In this document: piece after piece, positions 26,636-34,256 of the stretch
Position numbering within the stretch: position 1 is the first letter of the stretch
Layout: every line of letters begins with the position of its first letter
Origin: Pseudomonadota bacterium
GTDB taxonomy: Bacteria; Pseudomonadota; Gammaproteobacteria; Burkholderiales; Burkholderiaceae_B
Length of the DNA stretch: 64,000 nt
Assembly (NCBI GenBank): GCA_023440825.1
Contig: JAEXRL010000030.1
Location: forward strand, 186,001 to 250,000
Direction of reading: 5' to 3'
The notes under the pieces: model-generated
Seen by the model: the letters and a program-made list of their open reading frames with translations, nothing else
The model's database searches: none
Told to the model about the DNA's origin: nothing
Program-made: the position numbers and the translations under genes

Positions 26636-27367
26636 TTAGGCGTCACATTCGCCACCTGACAGTATTTGCAGGCCTGCCAGATCGAGCAGGTGTACTTCTC
26701 GCTGGGAAATTTTTAGTAAACCTTCTCGGGCAAAACGTGAAAATAATCGGCTAATGGTTTCTAGGGTTAAGCCTAGAAAGTTGCCGATTTCTTCGCGGCT
26801 CATGCGCAGTATGAATTCGTAAGGCGAATAGCCCAGTAACGATAGGCGTTGCGATAAATTCAATAAAAAGGCAGCTAAGCGCTGTTCAGAGCGCAAGCCC
26901 GCTAAGGTAAGCATGAGCTGGTGTGCTCGATTAATTTCCTTGCTCATCAAACGGCGGAACTGCTGTTGCAAAATAGGCAAGTGCTTGGCCAGCCTGTCCA
27001 TGTCTTCTAAGCGTATAACGCACACCTCGCTATCTTCCAGCGCAATGGCATGGGAGCGATGGGAGTCTTCGTGCAGGCTGTCCATGCCTAAAATTTCACC
27101 AGGCAATAAAAAGCCGGTTATTTGTATATTGCCTTTGGCGTCTTCGAGCTGAGTCTTAATAGAACCGGATCGTAAGCCGTAAATACCTTCCACGGGATCA
27201 GCCAGTTGGTAAAGCGCTGAGCCTTTAGGTATACGGATACGTTCTTTGACCAGTTCGTCCAGACGCTCCATCTCGTAGCGGGGCATGCCTAAGGGCAGGC
27301 AGACCTCGTTCAACATACAACTGGAGCAACGAATGGAGTCAGCGGTGACGGAAATACGCTTTTGCAT
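26636..27367 (-). CDS. fnr: FNR-type oxygen-sensing transcription regulator
   Basis: A 243-residue CRP/FNR family activator. The four cysteines that hold the [4Fe-4S] cluster of E. coli FNR have counterparts at C14, C17, C23 and C116. The cyclic-nucleotide-like beta roll spans about 35-150. The C-terminal helix-turn-helix (MSREEIGNFLGLTLETISRL) has the E--SR recognition residues of true FNR proteins, which read TTGAT-N4-ATCAA. Two perfect sites of this type lie in the adjoining cco cluster and an imperfect one lies before fnr itself. It is convergent with the cco genes. Confidence 0.95.
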   Translation of the reverse strand: MQKRISVTADSIRCSSCMLNEVCLPLGMPRYEMERLDELVKERIRIPKGSALYQLADPVEGIYGLRSGSIKTQLEDAKGNIQITGFLLPGEILGMDSLHEDSHRSHAIALEDSEVCVIRLEDMDRLAKHLPILQQQFRRLMSKEINRAHQLMLTLAGLRSEQRLAAFLLNLSQRLSLLGYSPYEFILRMSREEIGNFLGLTLETISRLFSRFAREGLLKISQREVHLLDLAGLQILSGGECDA

Positions 27368-27396
27368 AGAGCTTTTTCAGCTAAAAAGAGAAAAAC

Positions 27397-27410
27397 TTGA
27401 GATAAATCAA
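27397..27410. promoter_or_regulatory. Imperfect FNR box upstream of fnr
   Basis: TTGAGATAAATCAA differs from TTGAT-N4-ATCAA at one position and is centred about 36 bases before the fnr start codon. It suggests autoregulation, more likely repression than class II activation because it is so close to the coding start. Confidence 0.6.
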
Positions 27411-27504
27411 CTTCAATTGTAGCTGTTATTTGGATACTGTTAGCTTAGGTGTGGTGAATCAGCAGTTTAGATGTCTTATGTTTTTGCTTGATGACAGTGT
27501 TTTT

Positions 27505-27635
27505 TGAGCCCATAAGCGTTGAAGTGCGCGCCTAGTACCTAGTAACTAATGCCTAACTGCTCTCAACGGTAAGCAGACTTAACACCTGCTCAAGCTGCCC
27601 TATGCAAGGGGCAAGCAGGGGGCTCAGGTTTTTTT
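27505..27635 (+). ncRNA. Candidate structured RNA between fnr and clpB
   Basis: Within the 451-base fnr-clpB gap a three-way-junction fold can be drawn. The closing stem is TGAGCCC (27505-27511) with GGGCTCA (27620-27626). Helix A is CGTTGA (27517-27522) with TCAACG (27563-27568). Helix B is CCTGCT (27585-27590) with AGCAGG (27614-27619), stacked directly on the closing stem and capped by GCCC/GGGC. Seven T follow two bases later (27629-27635), so it would end as an intrinsic terminator. No plus-strand gene lies upstream that would need one. It does not match 6S, SRP RNA or tmRNA as I know them. The pairing was found by eye, not by folding software. Confidence 0.35.
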
Positions 27636-27700
27636 ATTCTGGCTCAGAAACAGTCTGGCTAAGCAAAAAAGCGATTAATATAAAAAGTCAAGATAATTTA

Positions 27701-27728
27701 CTTGATATATAAGGCTTTACCCTCATAT
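27701..27728 (+). promoter_or_regulatory. Sigma-32-like heat-shock promoter of clpB
   Basis: CTTGATA (27701-27707), a 13-base spacer and CCTCATAT (27721-27728) match the RpoH consensus CTTGAAA-N13-CCCCATNT at all but two fixed positions. It lies about 90 bases before clpB, a classical heat-shock gene. Confidence 0.65.
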
Positions 27729-27818
27729 TTAGTTTATCCAATAATTTCGCGACTGTAGTCTTGATAAGTGTCAGGCAGTATTGAGCCTTAGGTCGCCATA
27801 CTGATTAGTGAATGATCT

Positions 27819-30410
27819 ATGCGTATTGATAAATTGACCACCAAGTTCCAGCAAGCTCTGGCTGATGCGCAGAGTTTAGCGGTACGAGAAGATAATCCTT
27901 ATATTGAACCTGTCCACGTGTTAGTGGCTTTGCTCGCTGATGAAAACTCGGGTACGGGTAGTTTGTTGGCACGGGCAGGAGTGGCCACAGCTAGGCTGGA
28001 CACAGAGTTAACCCGATTAATTCAAAATCTGCCCAAAGTGCAGCAAGCGACCGGTCAGCAACAGATTGGTCGTGATTTACAACGAGCTCTTGCCCAGACC
28101 GACAAAGAGGCAGCCGCGCGTGGCGACACGTATATTGCTAGCGAGTTGTTTCTATTAGCCCTGGCCGACGATAAGGGCGAGTTGGGTCGTGCCTTGCGTT
28201 CTGTTGGCTTAGAGCGTAAAGCGTTAGAGGCTGCGATTGACGCGGTGCGTGGCGGTGCTAGTGTGCAAGATGCCGACGGCGAGTCGAATCGTGAAGCCCT
28301 AAGCAAGTACACGACTGATCTGACCGAGCGAGCACGTCAGGGTAAGTTAGACCCGGTGATTGGGCGCGACGATGAGATTCGTCGGACCATACAGATACTA
28401 CAGCGCCGTACAAAAAATAATCCTGTGCTGATTGGCGAGCCAGGTGTAGGTAAAACAGCCATTGTTGAAGGTTTGGCGCAGCGCATTATTAATAACGAAG
28501 TGCCTGAAACGCTGAAAGGAAAGCGGGTACTGGTGCTGGATTTGGCTGCCTTGTTAGCCGGTGCTAAATATCGGGGTGAGTTCGAGGAACGCTTAAAAGC
28601 GGTTCTGAAAGAGCTGTCTCAGGACGATGGTAAAACCATAGTCTTTATAGACGAGCTACACACTATGGTCGGCGCGGGTAAGGCAGAGGGGGCAATGGAC
28701 GCGGGCAATATGCTTAAGCCAGCCTTGTCCCGTGGTGAGCTCCATTGTATTGGTGCCACTACCTTGAATGAGTACAGGCAGTATATTGAAAAAGATGCTG
28801 CCTTAGAGCGTCGCTTTCAAAAAGTGCAGGTTAACGAGCCCGATATTGAGTCCACCATTGCGATTTTGCGTGGTTTGCAAGAACGCTATGAGTTACACCA
28901 TGGAGTGGCGATTACCGACCCTGCCATTGTGGCGGCCGCGGAGCTGTCGCAACGCTATATCACTGATAGGTTTTTACCGGACAAGGCGATTGACCTGATT
29001 GATGAGGCGGCGGCACGTATCCGTATGGAAATCGATTCCAAGCCTGAAGTGATGGATCGTTTGGATCGGCGCATCATACAGTTGAAAATCGAACGTGAGG
29101 CGGTCAACAAAGACACAGACGAAGCGTCTCAGCGCCGTTTGAAAGCGATTGAGGATGAGCTGGAAAGCTTGCAGCGTGAGTACAACGATTACGAGGAAGT
29201 GTGGAAGGCCGAAAAGGCGGCTGTGCATGGTTCGCAAACGATCAAAGAGGAAATTGATCAGGTGCGTGCAGAAATGGCCGAGTTGCAGCGTAAAGGTCAA
29301 TTCGATAAATTGGCCGAATTGCAGTACGGAAAATTGCCCGAGTTGGAAGAACGCTTGGCTACGGCGGAAAAGTCTTTGCAAGAGGCCGATACCGATCAAC
29401 CTCGTTTATTACGTACAGAGGTAGGGACCGAAGAAATTGCCGAGGTCGTATCACGTGCCACGGGTATCCCCGTGTCCAAAATGATGCAGGGTGAGCGCGA
29501 AAAGCTGCTCAATATGGAAGATTATCTGCATCAGCGTGTGGTGGGGCAAGCGGAAGCAGTTTCCTTGGTGGCAGATGCTATTCGTCGCTCCAGAGCGGGC
29601 CTTTCCGATCCGTCCCGACCCTATGGTTCGTTTCTGTTTTTAGGGCCGACGGGTGTGGGTAAAACCGAGCTGACTAAAGCGCTAGCGAACTTTTTGTTTG
29701 ATTCCGACGACCATTTGATTCGCATTGATATGAGCGAGTTCATGGAGAAACACTCGGTAGCGCGTCTGATTGGTGCGCCTCCTGGCTACGTGGGCTACGA
29801 AGAAGGTGGCTATCTGACAGAAGCTGTACGCCGTAAGCCGTATAGTGTGATTTTGCTGGATGAGGTGGAAAAAGCGCACCCCGACGTTTTTAATGTGCTG
29901 TTACAGGTGCTGGACGATGGGCGTTTAACGGATGGCCAAGGCAGAACGGTTGATTTCCGTAATACGGTCATCATCATGACTTCCAACCTTGGATCGCAAC
30001 AGATACAAAGCTTGGCCGGTGAGCCCTATGAGGTGGTTAAGGATGTGGTCTGGGAAGAGGTGAAACAGCACTTCCGTCCCGAGTTCTTAAACCGTATCGA
30101 CGAGGTAGTGGTATTCCATGGTCTGGAGGCCGAGCATATTGCGTCTATTGCCCGTATTCAGCTTGAGCGTTTGAACCAGCGTTTGGCTCAGCGTGAGATG
30201 CATTTGGATATTAGCGAAACTGCATTAATGCAATTGGCTAAGGCTGGCTTTGACCCTGTGTTTGGCGCGCGTCCCTTAAAGCGTGCTATACAGCAGGAGA
30301 TTGAGAACCCGATTGCCAAGCTGATTTTGGAGGGCCGTTTTGGTCCTAAAGATGTCGTACCGGTAGACTGGCAGGACGGAGCCTTTACTTTTGAGCGTAG
30401 TGTGCAGTAA
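27819..30410 (+). CDS. clpB: ATP-dependent disaggregase ClpB
   Basis: An 863-residue Hsp100 chaperone that rescues aggregated proteins with DnaK. The N-terminal Clp repeat domain spans about 1-145. AAA1 carries Walker A GEPGVGKT and Walker B VFIDEL. The coiled-coil middle domain (about 400-525), which distinguishes ClpB from ClpA/ClpC, is complete. AAA2 has GPTGVGKT and ILLDEVEKAH. Length matches the E. coli protein (857). A sigma-32-like promoter lies upstream and a bidirectional terminator downstream. Confidence 0.97.
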   Translation: MRIDKLTTKFQQALADAQSLAVREDNPYIEPVHVLVALLADENSGTGSLLARAGVATARLDTELTRLIQNLPKVQQATGQQQIGRDLQRALAQTDKEAAARGDTYIASELFLLALADDKGELGRALRSVGLERKALEAAIDAVRGGASVQDADGESNREALSKYTTDLTERARQGKLDPVIGRDDEIRRTIQILQRRTKNNPVLIGEPGVGKTAIVEGLAQRIINNEVPETLKGKRVLVLDLAALLAGAKYRGEFEERLKAVLKELSQDDGKTIVFIDELHTMVGAGKAEGAMDAGNMLKPALSRGELHCIGATTLNEYRQYIEKDAALERRFQKVQVNEPDIESTIAILRGLQERYELHHGVAITDPAIVAAAELSQRYITDRFLPDKAIDLIDEAAARIRMEIDSKPEVMDRLDRRIIQLKIEREAVNKDTDEASQRRLKAIEDELESLQREYNDYEEVWKAEKAAVHGSQTIKEEIDQVRAEMAELQRKGQFDKLAELQYGKLPELEERLATAEKSLQEADTDQPRLLRTEVGTEEIAEVVSRATGIPVSKMMQGEREKLLNMEDYLHQRVVGQAEAVSLVADAIRRSRAGLSDPSRPYGSFLFLGPTGVGKTELTKALANFLFDSDDHLIRIDMSEFMEKHSVARLIGAPPGYVGYEEGGYLTEAVRRKPYSVILLDEVEKAHPDVFNVLLQVLDDGRLTDGQGRTVDFRNTVIIMTSNLGSQQIQSLAGEPYEVVKDVVWEEVKQHFRPEFLNRIDEVVVFHGLEAEHIASIARIQLERLNQRLAQREMHLDISETALMQLAKAGFDPVFGARPLKRAIQQEIENPIAKLILEGRFGPKDVVPVDWQDGAFTFERSVQ

Positions 30411-30441
30411 TGCATGCTTGAGTGCTGGTGTATAAAGCAGT

Positions 30442-30467
30442 AAAAAGCGGCCCTTGGGCCGCTTTTA
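30442..30467. terminator. Bidirectional terminator between clpB and queH
   Basis: Arms 30443-30453 and 30456-30466 form an 11-bp stem (AAAAGCGGCCC with GGGCCGCTTTT). A on one side and T on the other give a usable U-run for both converging genes. Confidence 0.9.
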
Positions 30468-30484
30468 TTATTTATGGTGTGGGT

Positions 30485-31171
30485 TTAGTCTTCGGGAATG
30501 GGGCTGGGCGTAAGTTCGCCCTTGCCATAGAATTTGACGCCGATTTGAATACGATCGCGCCCACGTGAGCGACGCCAGCGATTGGTGTCGCGCAATGAGT
30601 AAACACAACCACAATACTCTTGCTGGTAAAAGTTTTCGCGCTTGCTGATTTCCAGCATGCGTTGTGAGCCACCACCTTTGCGCCAGTTGTAGGTCCAGTA
30701 CATCAGGTCTGGGTAGCGATCGGCGGCACGCTCTCCACAGTCGTTGATCTGATCCATGTCTTTCCAGCGAGAAATACCTAGTACGCTGGAAATAATGTCG
30801 TAACCGTGCTCGTGGGCATACAGGGCCATGCGTTCAAAGCGCATATCAAAGCATACGGTGCAGCGTTCACCACGCTCGGGCTCATTTTCCAGCCCCTTTA
30901 CGCGTTCGAACCAGTTGTCCACATCGTAATCGGCGTCAATGAATTCAATATTATTTTTTTCGGCAAAGCGGATATTTTCCTGCTTGCGGATTTCGTACTC
31001 TCTGACGGGATGAATGTTCGGGTTGTAGAAGAAGATGGTGTATTCAATACCCGAGGCAGCCAAGGCTTCCATGACTTCGCCGGAACAGGGCGCGCAGCAT
31101 GAGTGCAACAGCATTTTCTGGCGTTTTTCGGGCAGTGTGAGAGTCTGGCGTTGTACAGAGGTCTGGGACAT
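30485..31171 (-). CDS. queH: Epoxyqueuosine reductase QueH
   Basis: A 228-residue QueH (former DUF208), which performs the last step of queuosine synthesis and replaces QueG. Cysteine signatures are complete: C25-C26-x2-C29 (HSCCAPCSGE), C104-x2-C107 (CTVCFDMR) and C187-x-C189 (QQEYCGCVYS), consistent with an iron-sulfur and metal site. Other conserved blocks are NPNIHPVREYEIR and SSVLGISRWKD. It is convergent with clpB and shares its terminator. With queF at 17343-18176, two steps of the same tRNA modification pathway are in the window, at separate loci. Confidence 0.95.
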   Translation of the reverse strand: MSQTSVQRQTLTLPEKRQKMLLHSCCAPCSGEVMEALAASGIEYTIFFYNPNIHPVREYEIRKQENIRFAEKNNIEFIDADYDVDNWFERVKGLENEPERGERCTVCFDMRFERMALYAHEHGYDIISSVLGISRWKDMDQINDCGERAADRYPDLMYWTYNWRKGGGSQRMLEISKRENFYQQEYCGCVYSLRDTNRWRRSRGRDRIQIGVKFYGKGELTPSPIPED

Positions 31172-31331
31172 AAGCGAGCGATAAAAGACAAAAGCTGCCG
31201 CCTGAGTCAGGAACGGAGCACAGTGTTAATCGAAATATAGGCTCTATTCTAAACGTCAAACACGGTATCCCAAAGTTGGAGTACAGATAGCAAGGGTATC
31301 GTGCTTTTTTTGCATCGTTATAGAGCTATGG

Positions 31332-31368
31332 AGCTTGGCTTGCTCACGGGGAGTGAACAGGCCAAGCT
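31332..31368. terminator. Hairpin downstream of the Bug receptor gene
   Basis: AGCTTGGC (31332-31339) pairs with GCCAAGCT (31361-31368), with an inner TCAC/GTGA pairing. It lies 41 bases past the end of the minus-strand gntR-lyase-Bug operon. No T-run adjoins it on the minus strand, so it may be only a 3' stability element. Confidence 0.4.
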
Positions 31369-31408
31369 TTGCGCATGGGGAGGCGCTAAACTCGTTTTAA
31401 TACTATGT

Positions 31409-32374
31409 CTATTGTGCTTCTATGCCGCCCTGTTGAGCGACTTTAGTCCATTTTTGTTTTTCCTTATTTAGGTAGTCTTGGAACTGGGCAGGAGTATCGA
31501 GTACTACCGTGGCTCCCTGATCAGCCAGTTGCTTGGCAATAGTTGGGTCTTGAGTTGCGGTTAGCAAACTAGTATTAATTTGTGCAACTACGTCCTCAGG
31601 CATGCCTTTTGGGCCAAACAGACCATACCAACTTAGGGATTCGACAGCATCGAAACCTGCCTCGGTAAAGGTTTTGGCGTCGGGAAATACACTCAGGCGA
31701 TTTTTATCGGCAATTCCGATTACTTTGAGTTTGCCGGACTGCACATGAGGCAAGGAGGTGAGTACGCTTGTCACTCCCGAAGCCACATGACCGCCTATGA
31801 TATCGACCATTAAAGGAGAGCCGCCACGATAGGGAATGGAACTGATTTTTGCACCGGTAGCTTGTCGTATCAGCTCGACGGTGAGTTGAGTTTGCCCTTC
31901 CGAGTAACCGATGGCTGTCGTGTCATCCTTGGCGAGCTTAAGAAAAGTATCCAAGTCCTTGAACTTGCCTTCCGCTGGTACAACCAGTACCAGCGGTGAG
32001 ACTGCGAGACGAGTGATGGGGGTAAAGTCCTCGTCTGTATTGAAGGGCATACTCTTGGTGAGTACCGGGTTGATAATATGAGAGCCCACAACTAGCATAA
32101 TTTTGTAGCCATCGGGACGCGAGCGAGCAATATCGTTAGAGCCGATGATGCCATTTGCGCCCGATTTATTTTCGACAATTACGTTTTGCCCCCAGATCTC
32201 CGACAGTTTGGCACCTATCAAGCGGGCAATAATGTCTGTGCCCCCTCCGGGGGCGTAAGGTACGACTAGCGTGACGGGTTTTTGCGGCCATACGTCTTTG
32301 GCCATGGCGCTTGTACTAGCACTGCTTGCCAAGAGGGCGGCAGCCATCAATTTAATAAAAAAAGATAATCGCAT
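31409..32374 (-). CDS. Bug-family tripartite tricarboxylate transporter receptor
   Basis: A 321-residue periplasmic solute-binding protein. It has a signal peptide (about 1-25, cleavage near SAMAKD) and Bug/TctC blocks: WPQKPVTLVVPYAPGGGTDI, VIVENKSGANGIIGSNDIAR, and VASGVTSVLTSLPHVQSGKL. Bug proteins capture carboxylates for TctAB-type permeases, and a tctBA pair lies 10 kb away at 41993-43960, though many Bug proteins have no dedicated permease. It is the last gene of an operon with a GntR regulator and a PrpB-like lyase, which points to uptake of a carboxylate cleaved by that lyase. AGGAG precedes the ATG on the minus strand. Ligand unknown. Confidence 0.92.
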   Translation of the reverse strand: MRLSFFIKLMAAALLASSASTSAMAKDVWPQKPVTLVVPYAPGGGTDIIARLIGAKLSEIWGQNVIVENKSGANGIIGSNDIARSRPDGYKIMLVVGSHIINPVLTKSMPFNTDEDFTPITRLAVSPLVLVVPAEGKFKDLDTFLKLAKDDTTAIGYSEGQTQLTVELIRQATGAKISSIPYRGGSPLMVDIIGGHVASGVTSVLTSLPHVQSGKLKVIGIADKNRLSVFPDAKTFTEAGFDAVESLSWYGLFGPKGMPEDVVAQINTSLLTATQDPTIAKQLADQGATVVLDTPAQFQDYLNKEKQKWTKVAQQGGIEAQ

Positions 32375-32426
32375 CTGAGTTTGTCTCCTTATTGGTATGG
32401 ATGCTTAATTAACTGTGTTGGCGCGC

Positions 32427-33302
32427 TTAGGAGTTGTCCAGCTCCTGGTATTTGTTATCAAAGTCCCATACTTTTTGGAACCCAAGTAGCTCGGTGAAGT
32501 GTTGGAAGTCACTGAGCTCTGTGTAGCGTGTAGAGTCACCGTGCTCTTTCAGATGTTCAAAGGATTGTCTGAGTGCGTGGCCTGCTGCCAGAAAGCCTAG
32601 GCCGGGATGTATCGCCAGGGCGTAACCCATTTCTTGTAGTTCTTGGTAAGTGGGTTGTGGAGTACGGCCACCTTCCACAATATTGGCGATCAGGGGCACG
32701 TCAAAGGTCTGGCCTATGATGGCGAGTTCCTCTTTGCTTTCTGGCGATTCTACAAACAGGACATCGGCCCCCGCTTTCAGGTATTGCTCGGCACGGCGTA
32801 AGGCTTCATCCAGTCCATGCTCAGTGCGGGCGTCCGTGCGCGCAATGATGAGAAAGTCCTTATCCAGTGAGTCGCGGGTGTCGGCGGCAACTTTGACTTT
32901 ACTAACCATCTCCTGTGTGGGGATGACTTTACGTCCTTTTGTGTGCCCGCATTTTTTTGGGAAGGTTTGGTCCTCTAGCTGAATCCCCGCTGCTCCGGCT
33001 TTGATATACCCACTGACTGAGTGCGCAACGTTGAGTAGACCACCGTAGCCGGTGTCGCCGTCGCAGATGATGGGTAAAGACGTGGCTGAGCAAAAGGCGC
33101 TGACGCGGTTGAGCATGTCGGTGTAGGTAGCCAAGCCTGCGTCGGGTAAGCCCAGATACGAGGCGACCGTACCGTAGCCAGTCATGTACAAGCACTCAAA
33201 GCCAGTTTGTTCGGCTGTTTTGAGTGAGATTAAATCAAAAATACCGGGGGCAACGAGGAGTTGTCCACTGTTAAGGCGAGTCCGTAACAGTTTTTTTGAC
33301 AT
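32427..33302 (-). CDS. Isocitrate lyase/PEP mutase superfamily protein, PrpB-like
   Basis: A 291-residue member of the ICL/PEPM superfamily. The metal-binding DGDTGYGG (81-88) and the catalytic loop KKCGH with C118 are present, so it is probably a C-C lyase such as 2-methylisocitrate lyase, dimethylmalate lyase or an oxaloacetate decarboxylase relative, rather than a phosphonomutase. Length fits PrpB (about 295). No prpC or prpD is nearby, so a propionate pathway role is unsupported. It lies 18 bases after the GntR gene and 52 bases before the Bug receptor gene, suggesting catabolism of the carboxylate bound by that receptor. The precise substrate is not decidable from sequence. Confidence 0.85.
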   Translation of the reverse strand: MSKKLLRTRLNSGQLLVAPGIFDLISLKTAEQTGFECLYMTGYGTVASYLGLPDAGLATYTDMLNRVSAFCSATSLPIICDGDTGYGGLLNVAHSVSGYIKAGAAGIQLEDQTFPKKCGHTKGRKVIPTQEMVSKVKVAADTRDSLDKDFLIIARTDARTEHGLDEALRRAEQYLKAGADVLFVESPESKEELAIIGQTFDVPLIANIVEGGRTPQPTYQELQEMGYALAIHPGLGFLAAGHALRQSFEHLKEHGDSTRYTELSDFQHFTELLGFQKVWDFDNKYQELDNS

Positions 33303-33320
33303 GATGGATGTCCTTCAAAG

Positions 33321-33986
33321 TTATGTAAGAGGGGGGGAGGTATGACTTTCCAGTCGTTGTAGAGCGGCATGGCGTGCCGCCAAAATATGTGCGCGCATGA
33401 CAGCGTCGGCCCACTCAGGGTCACGCGCCTGAATGGCTTGCACGATTTCAAAGTGATGAGCGATGCTGCGCTGCGCCTCTTCGGTGGAAAAGGCGCGAAA
33501 CGTCCAGGAGACTAGCGGCAGTTCGACCAAACTATTCAGTATGTTGGCCAGGCGCGGATTATCGGCCGCACTGAGCAACATAGTGTGAAAATTGTTATTG
33601 GCTTGGACGCGCAGGCTAACCGCTTCGTCACTTTGATCAAAAGTGTAGGTGCGCACATCCACTGCATAGCCGTACAAGCGCTCAATGTGCTCTTCGTCCA
33701 GTCGCAGGGCAGCGCATCGGGTAGCGTAAGGCTCGAGCTGCAAACGTATCGCAAAAATGTCCTGCACATCTTTGAGGCTCCAAGTGGTGACGCGTACGCC
33801 CTGGTTGGGTATGTGCTCTACCCAGCCTTCGGAAGCCAGTCGGTTAAATGCCTCGCGTAGTGGTGTTCTGCTAACGCCAAACTCTTTAGCAAGCGCCATC
33901 TCCCGCAGGTGCTCACCGGGTGCGAACTCATTATTTAAAATGGCTTGTTTGATGCTTTGGTAAGCGATATCAGTGGAAGAGATCAT
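33321..33986 (-). CDS. GntR family regulator, FCD (FadR) subfamily
   Basis: A 221-residue repressor. The N-terminal winged helix spans about 1-70 (YQSIKQAILNNEFAPGEHLR, EFGVSRTPLREAFNRL). The all-helical FCD ligand-binding domain follows (about 85-210), with histidines that usually coordinate a metal (NNFHTMLL, AHHFEIVQAI, MRAHILAA). Such regulators sense carboxylates. It leads the operon with the lyase and Bug receptor. Two copies of TTGTATGCAA lie 17-90 bases upstream, so autoregulation is likely. Confidence 0.9.
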   Translation of the reverse strand: MISSTDIAYQSIKQAILNNEFAPGEHLREMALAKEFGVSRTPLREAFNRLASEGWVEHIPNQGVRVTTWSLKDVQDIFAIRLQLEPYATRCAALRLDEEHIERLYGYAVDVRTYTFDQSDEAVSLRVQANNNFHTMLLSAADNPRLANILNSLVELPLVSWTFRAFSTEEAQRSIAHHFEIVQAIQARDPEWADAVMRAHILAARHAALQRLESHTSPPLT

Positions 33987-34002
33987 GGTGTTATTCCAGT
34001 TG

Positions 34003-34076
34003 TTGTATGCAATTTATGTGAAATTTAGGTTTAAATCAAGGTTTAAGTAGGTTTTTTCCCATCTTTGTATGCAAAG
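34003..34076. promoter_or_regulatory. Twin operator sites upstream of the gntR operon
   Basis: TTGTATGCAA occurs twice, at 34003-34012 and 34065-34074. The second is part of a longer palindrome CTTTG-TATG-CAAAG (34063-34076). The form TTG-N4-CAA with a TAT-like core resembles known FCD-GntR operators. The 62-base spacing is about six helical turns, compatible with looping or cooperative repression. Between them lie imperfect repeats of GGTTTAA. Confidence 0.6.
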
Positions 34077-34256
34077 TGATTTGTAAAGTGACTTGCCTAT
34101 AAGCGAAGTAGGGCTGAGCGGCACTTATAAAAGAGGCTGTTTGGTATGGACGTGTGAATGCCTGCGTCAGTGCGCCGGAGGGTGGGCTATGCTTTTTTGG
34201 AAAAGGGTAGCGGCAGGCGCAGAGTAAGCCTGTCACTACCTCATTGTTCAGTCACG

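Noticed and set aside
27505..27635. Candidate RNA identified as 6S RNA, SRP RNA or tmRNA
   Set aside because: The SRP loop sequence, the 6S central bubble pattern and a tRNA-like end are all missing, and the length does not fit 6S or tmRNA.
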